Assembly: GCA_937967425.1 (NCBI GenBank)
Contig: CALBST010000095.1
Coordinates: 1 to 30,112 of the forward strand
Direction: 5' to 3'
DNA: 30,112 nucleotides
From: an uncultured Caulobacteraceae bacterium
GTDB lineage: Bacteria > Pseudomonadota > Alphaproteobacteria > Caulobacterales > TH1-2
Part shown: one piece after another, positions 29,873-30,112 of the stretch
How positions within the stretch are numbered: position 1 is the first letter of the stretch
Layout: each line of letters opens with the position of its first letter
Notes under the pieces: generated by a model
The model's database searches: none
What the model was told of the DNA's origin: nothing
The model's input: only the letters and a program-made list of their open reading frames with translations
Program-made: the position numbers and the translations under genes

Positions 29873-30112
29873 CTATTCGGCTTCTGCCGCGGCGTCCGCC
29901 GTCGAGTCCGTCGCTGATGCATCCGCGTTCGCGGTTTCCGCTTCGTCCTCGTAGACAACCGGCATTTCCGCGACGGACGTCGCGTTCGCATCGGCGATCT
30001 GTTCGAGGCGGTCGGTGCTGACGGCGCCGACGATCGTGAGATCGGTCCGCGTCGAAGGATCTTGCGCGAACGCAAAAGTTGGCAAGGCCAACGCCGCAAC
30101 GCCCAAGGCTAC
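29873..30112 (-). CDS. Secreted acidic protein of unknown function (5' end beyond window)
   Basis: The reading frame stays open to the right edge, so the start lies outside. What is visible reads VALGVAALALPTFAFAQ, the end of a signal peptide with a cut after AFA, then DPSTRTDLTIVGAVSTDRLEQIADANATSVAEMPVVYEDEAE and an alanine/acid-rich tail (ADASATDSTADAAAEAE). The tail is low complexity and probably disordered. No family recognised and no function assigned. A TTG near 30106 is only an internal leucine codon. Confidence 0.7.
   Translation of the reverse strand, partial: VALGVAALALPTFAFAQDPSTRTDLTIVGAVSTDRLEQIADANATSVAEMPVVYEDEAETANADASATDSTADAAAEAE

Noticed and set aside
1..30112. tRNA genes, insertion sequences, phage genes, CRISPR arrays or toxin-antitoxin pairs
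   Set aside because: None seen on either strand; gaps between genes are mostly too short, and no transposase, terminal repeats or regularly spaced repeats appear.

Overview
The window looks like chromosomal DNA of a GC-rich alphaproteobacterium, most likely in or near the Caulobacterales/Hyphomonadaceae. This rests on the GC-rich codon use, the protein types (YdbH/YnbE/YdbL set, HDxRQPL-type histidine kinase, a small 'YDVRSDMVNGMP' protein) and tight gene packing. It is an inference from sequence style, not a database match. I see no tRNA, rRNA, insertion sequence, phage gene or CRISPR array, and no sign of recent transfer.

Left part (1-7100, minus strand): an NAD synthetase gene (nadE) whose product carries an extra N-terminal XRE-type helix-turn-helix domain, followed 27 nt later by a cysQ-like phosphatase cut by the window edge. 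A perfect inverted repeat lies just upstream of nadE. Next come a small two-helix membrane protein and a compact ydbH-ynbE-ydbL operon, whose YdbH belongs to the AsmA-like envelope lipid-transfer proteins.

Middle-left (7100-10850): an M23 peptidoglycan endopeptidase, a LuxR-type response regulator, and convergent to it a single-domain receiver plus a soluble histidine kinase that looks like a split phosphorelay. Upstream of the receiver gene is a dense cluster of inverted repeats, including a 16-bp perfect palindrome, shared with a divergent small conserved gene that ends in a strong hairpin.

Right part (10880-26650): after a hotdog thioesterase, an exopolysaccharide/capsule locus spread over both strands. 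It holds a Tat/lipoprotein-type beta-helix protein, two GT4 and one GT2 glycosyltransferases, an AsnB-type amidotransferase, a Wzy-like polymerase/ligase, a pyruvyl-transferase-family protein, a tyrosine autokinase/chain-length regulator (Wzc-like), an initiating phosphoglycosyl transferase, a sugar-nucleotide epimerase and an RmlC-like 3,5-epimerase. This supports a Wzx/Wzy-type pathway: lipid-linked unit initiation, extension, decoration (pyruvate, amide), polymerisation and length control. Wza (outer-membrane export) and Wzx (flippase) are not in the window. A 567-bp non-coding leader with several symmetric elements precedes the autokinase gene.

Right end (26650-30112): an ABC-F ATPase, an exported transglutaminase-like protein and the 3' part of a secreted acidic protein on the minus strand.

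The most unusual items are the HTH-NadE fusion with its own candidate operator, and the palindrome-rich regulatory node at 10300-10404. All three convergent junctions inside 9-20 kb overlap by exactly the same four bases (CTAA/TTAG).
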